This document shows positions 10,839-21,976 of a stretch of DNA of 64,000 nucleotides, one piece after another. The notes under the pieces are model-generated. The model was not told the origin of the DNA and ran no database searches. It saw nothing but the letters and a program-made list of their open reading frames with translations. How positions within the stretch are numbered: the first letter of the stretch is position 1; each line of letters opens with the position of its first letter. This DNA is from Acanthochlamys bracteata (lineage: Eukaryota; Streptophyta; Magnoliopsida; Pandanales; Velloziaceae). Where the stretch lies: the NCBI GenBank assembly GCA_019914995.1, contig CM034144.1, positions 1,002,001 to 1,066,000 on the forward strand, in the 5' to 3' direction. The position numbers and the translations under genes are program-made.

Positions 10839-12932
10839 TCACAAGCATTCCTGTGTAAGATCAGCCCAAAGAAGGTACCTTCTTGGGCGACCTAGAAATC
10901 TAGCTTGCCAAGCTGGTTCCTTGCTCTCGTATACAAAACCACTCTTTTCATATAATTTCTGTGCAGCATCATTGTCCACAGCCACATGAACATAGAGGTC
11001 AGTTATGCCTGCCATCAGCATAGAGTTAGAAATGGCAAAACTTTAATCTACTTGTAAATGTCAGAAAACACCACAGTTGCAAAAAACTGACAACAGAGCG
11101 GCAATGAAAAGATGAGGTGTTGCCTATCTACGTCAAAAATAAAACAACAAATTTACACAGTATCAAAAGATTCTTTCGCAATTAGATATTCAAAAGAAAA
11201 AAAAAATTGAAGTAGTCGGTCTCTCTCCATCAGCTGTAGCTTTCTTTTCCAAAAAGAATGTATATCTAGAAACTTTCACAACTACAGCACCCAATTTAAC
11301 ATAAGCAATTCCATTGTTTTCATATCCAAGAACTTGCTCAATGTAGACTGATCAAACAAAGTTTGCAAAGGCTGTCCTACAAATCCATCCACTATATTAA
11401 TTCATTCCAGAATAGATAGACCAGTTTCATCTTTTCATCTGTAGTGATCTTTGTTGAACTTCTCCCATAAAACAAAAGGAAAAAACAAAAAAGAAACAAC
11501 TATGTCAGTAAACGCAATTCTGCCTCTGGCTCAGCATCCATCTGCATCTTTGAGGCTGTCAGGTTCACTCATCACAGGAATTCCTTCATAATGACCATGA
11601 TCACAGTGTTTTATCTCCAAGGCATTTTTCTTCATCATTCAGGCACGCTCACGTAGAGTCTAGGCTTCTAGGGTAACTTCTGGGACAAAACTAATTGATA
11701 TCTTTTGTGTCACAATTCTTTCCTAGTGCTTCTATGAAGATAAAGAATCATCTAAACCATTGTTGTGCGAAAACCACGGCTAGACACCAGATATAAAGTA
11801 TAAGAGAAGGTATGACGCACCCCATTCATGAGCAAGTTTCTTGGACATGGCAACTAGTGCATAACCCAATCCATTTCTATGCAACTCCTTAGCAACACAA
11901 ACATTGCTTAGATATGCTCTCGTGAGATTCGCTGCAGGACCCTGCAGAGATAGTTAACAGTTATAATTGTAAACACTTGGTAGTCCAACTTAATTTCAAT
12001 TTTCTCAAGTATTTTTACATTAATATATATAATACAAAGAACCATAGTGAAGTAGAAGGCTAGACAACATACCTCAGGTTTCATTCCTGCAGTTTCATCC
12101 ACCAGCCATAGGCATTGGTTAAGATCCAAACTCCCAATGACGACTTGCTCTTTCCCATTTGCAACAAACTAAAAAGAAGAAAATTTATGAATAAATATAC
12201 TTCTATCCAAATGTAGCTTTCAGAAACAAAAGAGAACGGCTACGACATTAAATAGTTCAATAACACATCCCATTATGCTAGAAACGATCATAAACAAGGT
12301 TAATTATCTCAATAAGACAGGAAAGGTCTTGAGATTCAGACTAGTGAGAGATTTAAACACTCAAAGTAGAAAAATTAAAACAGTGCCCAATTATCAGTTT
12401 CTCCTTAATAATTGTTTGCCCTTATAAATTGAGACGTCAAGAATTCTATAAAACAGCAACAAGCCTACCTTACAAGCGGAGCACAAAAAATCCGCGTCAG
12501 CTAACGAAGCAGATAACGGAATTGTCGCATTCACGCAAGAAACCTTTTTGAATTCGTCTCTTTTACCAGATACTCGATCCTTCAAAGCTTCAAACTCTCG
12601 TTCAATCAATTGATTCCTGTACTCCTAGCAAAGCTTGACATAAAACACAAACCAAATCAGCACTACGAAAACAATCGATCAACCAATAAATACAACTGAA
12701 AACTAATTTGATTCACCTGGATCTTGTAAGAAGGTTTGAGCTCATAGAATGTTCGAACGCGGAGTTTAACAGCGGCGAGAAGTTCGCCATCGGTAATCGC
12801 CTCTCTGATCGAAATCAATCGCCGGTCGAATTCAACGGTGGATTCGCGACGGTGCCACGCTGCCGGAGAGAATCTCCGACGGCGTTGGAGCACGTTAAAC
12901 GAAGCGGAACACGGTAGGACCACTGCCGCCAT
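10839..12932 (-). CDS. GNAT-family N-acetyltransferase, probably plastid-targeted
   Basis: Five exons: 12717-12932, 12469-12624, 12073-12168, 11821-11941 and 10839-11008, giving 252 residues. The N-terminus (MAAVVLPCSASFNVLQRRRR) is basic with few acids, as expected of a chloroplast transit peptide. The GNAT fold is clear. Exon 4 holds motif A with the acetyl-CoA-binding pyrophosphate loop HRNGLGYA (about 177-184), preceded by strand LSNVCVAKEL. Exon 5 holds the ITDLYVHVAVDNDAAQKLYE strand-helix and the GFVYESK turn of motif B. Plant plastid GNATs of this type acetylate protein N-termini and sometimes lysines. It belongs among the Arabidopsis GNAT paralogues, but I cannot assign a number. All intron phases match, so the gene appears intact. 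Confidence 0.85.
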
Positions 12933-14937
12933 AGAAAAAATTAAAAAACGAAAATAAAACAAATTGTTCGTATTCAAATTTTTTATTTCTTTCCTTATTA
13001 GGCCGCTGACAAGGCGGGGCTCAATTTGGCCCAATAAAATGAGATGTAGTAAATTTGTCTGATTATGCAAAAGCGCTTGAATAAGATAAATGTTATTTTA
13101 GGGGGCTTATTTTGCAAACTCGCCAAATTTAAATTATTATTATTAATGCAGTAGTTAATATGTAGTATCACATCAACGAACACAGAAAGCATGTTGTTGT
13201 TGTGTACATCAAAACTTGTCAGAAACCCTAATGGACAAAAATGAAAAAACAAAAAGAATGCATTAAAAATAATAAGTTATCAACTTAGTAAAAAATAGAT
13301 TTTATTTATAAATAAATGATTTAAGTTCATTTTATATAATAATATTTATAAAATAAATTTTTTATAACAATAAATTTATAATTAAATATAAATTTTATAA
13401 AAGAATCATTTTTGGATCACTTATGAAAAAAAGTATAAATACTAAATTAGAACCAAAACAAATATATAATCTAAATAAGTTATAAGGAATAAATTTATAA
13501 ATATAAATTTAAAAAAATAAATATGTAAAATCATTTAAAAGTAACTTTTTGAGGAAAATACATTATATTTGTATAAACAATAATAATAATAAATTAAATT
13601 TTTATTTACTCGCATGGATCGATTATAAATTTATTTTTTTATTTGATTCGATTATAAATCAGAAATATTTAATTTTGCTAAATTCTTCATTATCAATCTA
13701 AATCAAATTAATTTATATATATATATATATTTATTTATTTTAAAGTGTTTAAATAGAATTGTATAATTATTATGCATATAGTATTTTTAAGTCTACGTAA
13801 AATATATCTAAATTATTTAAGCTTATTTTTTGAACTTGTCCCCCAATATTACAACAGGATCAGAGCTTGTAGCTTACAAATAAAGTTGTTTTCATATATT
13901 GAAAATAAACTATTAACAATAAATTATTAAATATTATTATTAAAATTAAATTTAGTTTTTATTCATTATTGTGAACTTTATTTTATTTTTATATTGAATT
14001 TTATTTTTATCAAAATTAATTTAAATTTAGTTCACGTATTTTGTTAATGATTTTGAACTTACTTTTATCGATTTATTTTTTATCAAATTTTATTTTAGGA
14101 AATTTATTTTTACAAAACTTATTTCACGTAATTAAAATAAATATTTTTAAAAAAATAAGATATTGATAATGTTTTAGCTTTTTAGTCTTCAATTTTTAAC
14201 TTCCAGCTAGCTTTAAAATAGTAAATACTTCATATTGTTTTTAATTAAAAGTTAAGACTTCAAAACTGTTGAATTTTGATTTTTCTTTTAGAAACTCAAA
14301 AGTTGTATTATTTTTTTTCTCTCTCACTATCTATCTAGTGGATGTTCCGAGAAATTAAAATAAAAAATTTAAAATATTTTACAGATTTTTTTTAAAAACA
14401 ATTTAAAAAATTTACGTTATAAAATTTTATTATTAGTGATTTTTTTAATTTTTTGATAAAAAAATTTTTCAATAAGAACGTTCAAATATCTAGACTTGAA
14501 CGAGAACAGTTTGTTTCTTTTTCAAATGAACAAAAGATACGGATGGTAAGAAACAGTAGTACTACAATGGAGACATGTAGGTGTTTACTTCGCTACAGTT
14601 AACAGTAGTATTGTAAAGGCTATACATTACGTTCAAACAAAAAAACTATTTGAGTCTTCTTTATGTATTTCCTACTACAGCGTTCATCTTTTACTAAACA
14701 AAATTTTCTGGTAACATAATGCATTTCATTTCTTCTATACTCTAAAAAATTAACGTGAACGATATAACCAGATATATACGTACAACATAATGTATATAAA
14801 TTTAGAATATAGACACTTTCTCTATATGTACATTTTCATTCTACGAATAATCAAAAAAAAAATTGTATGTCAATTAAGGACGTGCTTTAAATTCGTGTAA
14901 TTAAATTTTATAAAATTAAAATTGTGTAAAATTGAAG
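12933..14937. other. AT-rich intergenic region
   Basis: The first 100 bp or so upstream of 12932 should contain the acetyltransferase 5' UTR. The rest is very AT-rich with no supported gene. Sequence around 13900-14140 resembles degenerate repeats also seen near 20.2 and 34.1 kb. Confidence 0.4.
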
Positions 14938-14944
14938 TTTGATG
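14938..14944. repeat. 7-bp flanking direct repeat of the outer transposon, left
   Basis: TTTGATG directly precedes the left terminal inverted repeat. The same seven bases occur at 19939-19945, just outside the right terminus. Best read as a target-site duplication, possibly 7 of an original 8-9 bp. Confidence 0.55.
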
Positions 14945-15580
14945 CATAGTTATCAGATCCGGACCGATCCGTCCGGGTTGATCCGAAAACCGTCGATCCG
15001 GACGATAAACTGGTACGGATTTACAAAAATACCGTTTATACAATCGACTTGTTTCGACCCGGTTTGACTTATTTTGACTTGCTTTAATCCAGTCAATCCG
15101 CCCACCCGGATCGAACCGGATTAACAAATTTTTAAAAAATTAATTAAAAAATTTTAAATTGATGATATATTTAATTCAAAAATTATTAATAGTTTTATGT
15201 TGAAAAATAATATGTAGTTTAGATTTTGCATTTAGATATGATAATAAAAAAATATAATTGATTATATCTTATTTGTAAATATCAATTATTAGTGATTTTT
15301 AAATTTTTATATTGTAAAATATTTAAACTCAAATATGTATATCTAGAAAGTTAGTTATATCTCATTTATAATTTCTCTATTTTATGATTTTATCTTTTTT
15401 TAATTTCCTAATTTATTTAAATATTTTTTATTATAAATTTTAGTTGTTATTATTGTTGTTGGTAGTGGCAATATTTCAATTTTCGCTGTGATTATTATTA
15501 CTGTTGTTGTTGATAGTAATGCTATAATAAAAATATTTTAATTTTTTGCTATAATTGCTGTTACTATTATTATTGGTAGT

Positions 15581-15585
15581 GTTAT
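15581..15585. repeat. target-site duplication of the copia element, left
   Basis: GTTAT precedes the left LTR and is repeated exactly at 19796-19800 after the right LTR. A 5-bp duplication is the rule for Ty1/copia insertion. Confidence 0.9.
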
Positions 15586-15766
15586 TGTTGGCGTGAGTCA
15601 ACACATAATTTATCTTAGATATTTTTTCTAATTATTTTAGATATCTTTCCTTAGAATTAGATATTTTTTTATTATTCTAGAACTCTCCTTATTTAGTATT
15701 ATAAGGAGTCTATATATATGTATTTGTATTGAATTATTGGAATAAGATTGAAAGAGTTTTTCAACA
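15586..15766 (+). repeat. 5' LTR of the copia element
   Basis: 181 bp, beginning TGTTGGCGTGAGTC and ending TTTTTCAACA, with the canonical TG..CA ends. A TATATATATG motif lies near 15712-15720 within an AAGGAGTCTATATATATG context that could be the LTR promoter. Confidence 0.9.
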
Positions 15767-15778
15767 TGGTACCAAAGC
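15767..15778 (+). other. primer-binding site of the copia element
   Basis: TGGTACCAAAGC directly follows the 5' LTR. It resembles the plant copia consensus complementary to initiator tRNA-Met (TGGTATCAGAGC) with two differences. Confidence 0.75.
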
Positions 15779-16121
15779 AAAAATTCTAGATCTGTCCGCC
15801 GCCGTCGTGGAGATAACGACTGTTACGGCCATATTTCGACCAAACTATCCGTTGCGATCGTGGAGATACAATTACAACGGTTAGAAATTCCGACTAAGAT
15901 AAATCCAACGTTTTAATGAGATTAGATCTATAGAAGAAAAAAAAATCATCATCAAATCTATCTGCCGCCGCCGTCGTCGACACTTCCGTCGCTTCCGCTT
16001 ACTGTCGCAACAGTTGCTGCCTCCAACAACCAGATCCGCTGTTCTGCCGAAGCTGCCGCCAGACCGCTCAACTAAAATCTTTACCGCCGATCGCTCTTGA
16101 TTCAAACTCAGATCTGAGCTG

Positions 16122-19100
16122 AATGGAGACATGTACTTATTGTTGTAAGTTTAGCCACAATAAAGACTCATGTTTTAAATTAATTGGATATCCAGATTGG
16201 TGGAAAGAATTGAGGAAAAAAGAAAGCTCCTTAGAGAAGCACATGTTGGTTCAGATTTTTCAAATTCAGGTAACGAAATATGTGCTTTAAATACCATTTC
16301 AGATTCTAACAAGGATACGAGATGGATTCTAAACTCTGGAGCCACGGATCATATGACATTTGATCCGAAAAACTTTCATACCACGACTACTCCAATTAGA
16401 CATAATGTGACATATGCTAATAGAGATACTTATCCAGTGACAGGTGCTGGGACAGTGATGTTGACACAATCTTTGTCTCTATAAGATTGCTTACTTGTTC
16501 CTTCTTTATCAAATAACCTATTGTCTATTGGACAAATCACTAAACAATTGAATTGTATTGTTCTATTGTATTCAATTTTTGTTTACTTCAGAATATCCAG
16601 ACACATGAGATTATTAGGCGTGGTCCTAAAAGAGGAGACCTATATTATTTGGATGATATCAGTTTCGGAAGAGTTCATAGCGTTTGTGGATCTGATATTG
16701 ACAAGAAGAATAAAGTTTGGCTTTGGCATCGACGACTAGGTCATGTTTCTTTTGCCTATTTACGTCATTTATTGCCCTCTTTATTTTCTGGCCTCAAAAA
16801 GTCTGAGTTTCAGTGTGAAGCTTGCATTCTTACTAAGAGTTACCGAGTGCCTTATTTTTTCTGTTATGAGTAAACGATCAACTCCGTTTGAATTAGTACT
16901 TTCAGATGTTTGGGGACCCTCTCCCGTTATGACACTTACTGGCATTATGTGGTTTGTGATATTTGTGGATGATTGCACTGGTATGACATGGTTATATACT
17001 TTGAAAAGTAAAAGTGATGTAGTAGATATATTTGTGCGGTTTCACAAGATGGTACAGACTCAGTTTTCTTTTTCTATTCGAATCTTTCGCTCTGATAATG
17101 GAGGAGAGTATGTTAATACCTCTTTGAGCTCTTATCTTCATTAGCATGGTATTATTCATGAAACCTTATGTCCGCACACACCACAACAAAATGGAGTGGC
17201 TGAAAGAAAAAATCGACATATTTTAGAGACCGCCCGTGCTTTATTATTTGGAGCTTATGTTCCAAAGCACTATTGGGTAGATGCAGTTCAGTCTGCAGTT
17301 TATTTGATTAACCGCATGCCTTCTAGAGTGCTAAATTTTCGGACACCACTTGAGATTTTAGCTACATTTGTCACTATACCTTCTGTTCTCTCACTTCCAC
17401 CTCGGATTGTTGGATCTGTTGCATTAGTACATTTGTAGAAGACTTAGAGGAACAAATTAGATCCATGTGTTTTGAGGTGCGTTTTTCTTGGTTATGGTCC
17501 TCAGTAGAAAGATTATCGCTGTTATCATCCTCCGATATGCCGTACTTTGTAACTATGGATGTGACATTTTTAGAATCAGAAATGTACTTTGTCAGATCGA
17601 TATCACATTCAGATCTTCAAGGGGAGATAGAAGCTACGGAAGATCTGAATTGACTTACCATTGAATTCAGCACACATATTGAGGAAGGTCAGAGACAATG
17701 TGTGAGTTATGACTCAGGTCTAAAAGAGAATAGAACTACTAAACATGAATTAAAAAAAATAGAAGAGGTAGAAGGAGCTGAAGTTGTGGGAGAAATGTCT
17801 CACTCGCATCTTTTAGTACCTATTCAAACTACTGACGATATCCTTGAGATAAGCACCGAAACTCAAAATGATGTTGTGGATAAATCTAACATTGTCAACA
17901 TGAGTTATTAGTTGCCATACAGAGAAAATCGTGAAAAACCTCCTGAGAGATATTCATCAGAAGGAAAAGTCTCTAGATATTCTATTGCTAATCATATATT
18001 TTCTCACAGACTGTCTTCTTCATATGTGCCTTTCATTAATCAGGTAACAGCTGTGACTCTTCCTTATCCGATCCTAAACCTTAGCACTAGAGAAGCCTTG
18101 TCCGATCCTAAATAGACTAAGGCTATGAATGAAGAGATGGATGCTCTTCAGAAAAATTTGACTTGGGAGATAGTGCCACTATCAGAAGAAAAGAAAATAA
18201 TTGGCTGTAAGTGGGTGTACACTATCAAACACAAAGCAGATAGAACGATAGAGAGATATAATGTAAGGTTAGTGGCCAAGGGATATTCACAGATTTATGG
18301 AGTGGATTATCACGAGACATTTGCTCCAGTTGCAAAAGTTAATACCATCAGAGTATTGCTGTCTCTCGTAGCAAATCTTGATTGGCCCTTGCAGTAGTTT
18401 GATGTAAAGAATGCATTTCTTCATGGTGAATTAGAAGAAGAAGTGTATATGGGACTTCCGACTAGTTATGGTGTATCGGGAAGAACTGACTATGTCTGCA
18501 GGCTAAAAAGGCTCTATACGGGCTAAAGCAATCTCCAAGAGCATGGTTTGGTAGATTTAATCAAGCCTTAAGCAGATATGATTACCGACAGAGTAATGCT
18601 GATCATACATTATTCTTGAAGAACCATAATGATAAGGTAACTGCTTTGATAATCTATGTTGATGATATGATTGTTAAAGGTAATGATCATGAAGAAATTC
18701 AGAAATTGAAGACATATCTAGCCTCTGAATTCGAGATGAAAGAACTTGGAGAGTTGAAATATTTTTTAAACATTGAAGTGGCCAGATCTAAGCAATGTAT
18801 TTTTCTATCACAAAGAAAATGTCCTTGACTTATTATCTGAGACAGAAATGTCGGATTGCAAACTTGCCGACACACCTATCATTGAGAATCATAACTTAGC
18901 AGAGCTCCCTAATCAAGTGCCAGTAGCTAAGGAAAAATATCAATGTTTAGTTGGTAGGTTGATTTATTTATCACATACTCGCCCTGATATAGCATATGCT
19001 GTTAGCATTGTCAATCAGTTTATGCATTCTCCAAGTGTTGATCATATGAAAGCTGTGAACAGAATTCTGAGATACTTGAAATCTGCACCAGGCAGAGAAT

Positions 19101-19608
19101 TATTATTTAGAAAACATAATCATCTGAATATAGATGGATATACTGATGCAGACTGGGCAGGAGATAAGACAGATAACGCTCTACATCTGGCTATTTTACA
19201 TTTGTTGGAAGTAATCTAGTCACATGGAGGAGTAATAAACAGAAAGTTGTTGCTCGATTTTCTGCTGAAGCTGAATATAGAGGAATGACACATGGAGTTT
19301 GTGAACTTATATGGTTTCGAATATTATTGACAGAGTTTGGTTTTCCTCCAAGGAGTTCTATGAAGCTATTTTGTGATAATAAGGCTGCAATAAATATTGC
19401 TCATAATCCAGTACAACATGATCGCACCAAGCATGTTGAGGTGGATCGACATTTCATTAAAGAAAAATTGAATTCAAAGTTAATTGAGTTACCTTTTGTG
19501 AACTCCGAAGCACTGCTAGCAGACATATTGATAAAGGGTGTCTCATATAGAATTTTTTATGACTCACTAAGCAAGTTGGGCATCGATGATATCTTTGCAC
19601 CAACTTAA
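16122..19608 (+). pseudogene. broken copia gag-pol remnant
   Basis: The first supported coding segment starts at 16122 with a zinc knuckle (CTYC..FSHNKDSC), followed by the typical FKLIGYPDWW. The several hundred bases of gag that normally precede it are missing. Next come a protease core (NSGATDH, about 16340, Asn in place of the catalytic Asp), the integrase HHCC region (HRRLGH ... CEAC, 16727-16830), the integrase core (LSDVWGP, RSDNGGEY, NGVAERKN, about 16900-17210), reverse transcriptase (GCKWVYTIK at 18205, YVDDM at 18655) and RNase H (DGYTDADWAG at 19132, CDNKAA at 19370). Stops and frame changes occur at about 16482, 17142, 17440, 17650, 17910, 18114, 18397, 18524, 18827 and 19217. 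It is non-functional. Confidence 0.9.
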
Positions 19609-19615
19609 GGGAGAG
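19605..19615 (+). other. polypurine tract of the copia element
   Basis: The purine-rich run AAGGGAGAG lies immediately before the 3' LTR, where plus-strand priming occurs in LTR retrotransposons. Confidence 0.7.
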
Positions 19616-19795
19616 CGTTGGCGTGAGTCAACACATACTTTATTTTAGATATTTTTTCTAATTATTTTAGATATCTTTTCTTAAAATTAGATATTTTTTT
19701 ATTATTCTAGAACTTTCTTATTTAGTATTATAAGGAGTCTATATATATGTACTTGTATTGAACTATTGGAATAAGATTGAAAAAATTTTTCAACA
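19616..19795 (+). repeat. 3' LTR of the copia element
   Basis: 180 bp, beginning CGTTGGCGTGAGTC (first base T changed to C relative to the 5' LTR) and ending TTTTTCAACA. It is about 94% identical to the 5' LTR by hand count. Confidence 0.9.
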
Positions 19796-19945
19796 GTTAT
19801 TGGCAGTAGATTTTTTACTATAATAATTATTATTATTAGTTAAAAATATTTTAATATTATTGACCCGACCGGTCAACCCAAAAACTGTGATTCGGATAGT
19901 TATCGGGTCGATGTTCAGTCCAGTTCTTACAACTATGATTTGATG

Positions 19946-20560
19946 AGAAATAAATTTTAATAAAATCAGAATTTAAAATAATATTTAAAATAATATTTAA
20001 AATAAATAAAGTCAAATTTGAAATTAAATTTTAATAAAAATAAAATTCAAAATAATAATAAAATATGTAAAATAGTTGAATTTAAAATTTAAAAAAAAAT
20101 TCGTATATTTGAAACAATCTCTACCGTGGAGAAGAGGCTCAATATTTTTCTTTCAAAGTCATGCGATGAATTATGCTGTTCCATCAAAAGATCAAATTAT
20201 TGAATTAGAAGAGTGCGAAAATATAATGACGCATTTTATGTGTTTTAATAGTTACTCCAACTCTATTTTTAGTTTTATATCAATTCAATTTTTATCACAA
20301 ATTCATTTTATATTTTATTTTATATTTTTTAATTACTAACTTCAAACTTCATTTTTTATCGAACTTATTTTTACATAATTTATTTTAGTAAATTTATTTT
20401 TACGCAATTAAAAATACGCCCGATAAGTGCAAGTATTTTTGTATATATATAACTAAACCAAATGTTCCACATATATATTAAAACTGCAATTTAATGGACA
20501 CTATCCTAAAATAACAAAAAGAAAAAGAAAGACCAGATGTATAAACAGTTTTAGTAACAT
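19946..20560. other. AT-rich spacer right of the nested transposons
   Basis: No gene supported. Sequence at about 20230-20420 ends AATTAAAAATACGCCC and resembles degenerate repeats near 13.9 and 34.1 kb, suggesting another worn MITE. Confidence 0.35.
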
Positions 20561-20964
20561 CTTTTGACAGTTGAGGACAATTCATGAACAGTGCTCAACA
20601 GAGTTAGTGAAGAAGAAAAACCATTAAATTTAATTTTGGTTTTCTTTCAATGTTTCATCATTACAGTAGTAGTTCATTTTTTCCAAATTAGTGCAACTCA
20701 ACATTAACTTCAACAACAGTTAATGATTCACTTGCTTTAGAGAGGAAAAAAAATTTTGGCAAAACTTTTTTTCTTTCTTTTTTTTTCATGATGGTGGTGA
20801 AGTGAAGTAACATATTGACAGTAACAACTGCTAGCTGCACAATTTTCCATTGGTTGTTGTTTTTGGTTGTACTCGTTTTCAACCAACAGTGTTTGATCAC
20901 AACACTTATTCATTCTGCATTCACTTCTTCTTCTACTACTACTACTGAACTTCTGTCTCTTGTC

Positions 20965-20970
20965 TATAAA
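20965..20970 (+). promoter_or_regulatory. TATA box of the candidate 45-residue peptide gene
   Basis: TATAAA in a TGTCTATAAATT context lies 58 bp before the ATG at 21023, with a pyrimidine-rich leader between. The 20561-20964 region upstream has no gene; it is less AT-rich than the spacers and looks like a promoter. Confidence 0.5.
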
Positions 20971-21022
20971 TTGTTCTACCCACCTTCTGTTCTTTCTGCT
21001 TCCTTCAAAAACTTACTTCACC

Positions 21023-21160
21023 ATGAAAACAATTTCAAGTTTTTCCAAATGTAGGCTGTCTTTTCTGTTTCTATCACTTGATCTTGTTATGAGGAAGTGG
21101 AGATGGAAGAAGATGTCCTGTAAAGTTTTCAGTCAAGTTACTCGGTGCTATCCTTACTGA
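21023..21160 (+). CDS. candidate small peptide gene, 45 residues
   Basis: An ATG in good context (TTCACCATGAAA) follows a clear TATA box by 58 bp. The frame encodes MKTISSFSKCRLSFLFLSLD, then a basic stretch (VMRKWRWKKMSCKVF) and ends in CYPY. It has a short hydrophobic segment near residues 12-22, four cysteines or so, and a strongly basic second half. That overall plan recalls small plant regulatory microproteins such as DVL/RTFL, but the conserved RTFL C-terminus is not present, so I do not assign it. The next 300 bp or more are pyrimidine-rich and could be the 3' UTR. It could still be a chance frame in a non-coding transcript. Confidence 0.4.
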   Translation: MKTISSFSKCRLSFLFLSLDLVMRKWRWKKMSCKVFSQVTRCYPY

Positions 21161-21976
21161 GCTTCTCTTCTTTCCCTTCACAATCTATCACCTTAGTCGT
21201 ATTTCTTTTCTGTCTCCGTATACCGGTCATCTGTTTTTCTTGACCTTGCAAGACTTTCGTTCTGTAACATCGCACTCGCGGCCGTTCTCTACTCCGGTTT
21301 TAAGTCTTGAATGTCTTTTCCACTCCTATCAACCCTTCCACCTTCTCTCTTCTCGTCTATCCCTCCCGAGCTTTGGTTTTATGATGTATTTTTCTTTTAT
21401 ATATACAAGAAGCAGTTGTATTTTTTTGTTTTTGGGTTTAGTTGATGTTTTATGTATGTAACTTTTTTTTTTCTTGTACATAGTATTACAGATTCAAGGT
21501 TCATGCATGCTCTCTGTTTCTCTTTTTTTTTTTTTTTTTTTCGAACTTGTAATGCATCAGCTTCAGTAGTTCCTCTGAAAGAAATCAAACAACAAAGATC
21601 CAATGCAGTAACAGATCACAAAGCTTGCTTTCATTGCTTGTTTCCGTCCGTTTGAAATCTGAGACATTGGTATACTACATCAGAAGTTGAACATCTCAAA
21701 ACTGAATCATTCAAGCATAGCTTGCGCTTGTAATATGCACACAGCACCAAGAATCATTTCATATACAGGTGAAGCATGATACAACTCCAGCAACAGCATC
21801 GATCCATCACCCATTAGTAATATATCGACTAAGAGTTTGGAACACATGCTTCTAAAATAGCGAAGCAGAGGACACCAAGGAATCAGTAAGCGAAACGAAT
21901 TTGAACAAAATGAATACGACCCAACAATGAATTAATGGCTTTTTTTTTCTCTTTTCATTTTTTCTGTTTTTAAGTT
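21161..21976. other. 3' flanks of converging transcription units
   Basis: Pyrimidine-rich sequence with a long T run (about 21522-21541). The left part probably belongs to the 3' UTR of the peptide gene and the right part (roughly 21660-21976) to the 3' UTR of the minus-strand XBAT32 gene. No coding sequence supported. Confidence 0.4.

Larger units (their letters stand above)
15586..19795 (+). mobile_element. degenerate Ty1/copia LTR retrotransposon
   Basis: About 4.2 kb, bounded by short LTRs of about 180 bp and a perfect 5-bp target duplication. Between the LTRs lie a primer-binding site, a gag remnant reduced to its zinc knuckle, protease, integrase, reverse transcriptase and RNase H regions in that order. 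This order (integrase before RT) defines copia. The coding region is interrupted by several stop codons and frame changes and the protease active-site Asp is replaced by Asn, so this copy cannot move by itself. By my reading the LTRs differ at roughly ten positions plus one indel, indicating an old but not ancient insertion. Confidence 0.95.
14945..19938. mobile_element. non-autonomous TIR DNA transposon split by a copia insertion
   Basis: The left terminus reads CATAGTTATCAGATCCGGAC; the right terminus in reverse complement reads CATAGTTGTAAGAACTGGAC. Both ends carry GC-rich subterminal sequence of repeated GATCCGG or GACCCGG-type words, in sharp contrast to AT-rich flanks. The direct repeat TTTGATG flanks the element. 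Without the copia element (15586-19795) it would be about 0.78 kb and non-coding. The interior left of the insertion has a degenerate TTATTG-type simple repeat (about 15440-15585). The flanking-repeat length suggests a hAT- or Mutator-like superfamily, but I see no transposase to decide. Confidence 0.65.

Noticed and set aside
12663..13070. Extension of the acetyltransferase start to 13070
   Set aside because: The upstream residues are hydrophobic and unrelated; the internal Met at 12932 gives a normal transit peptide and lies at the edge of GC-rich coding sequence.
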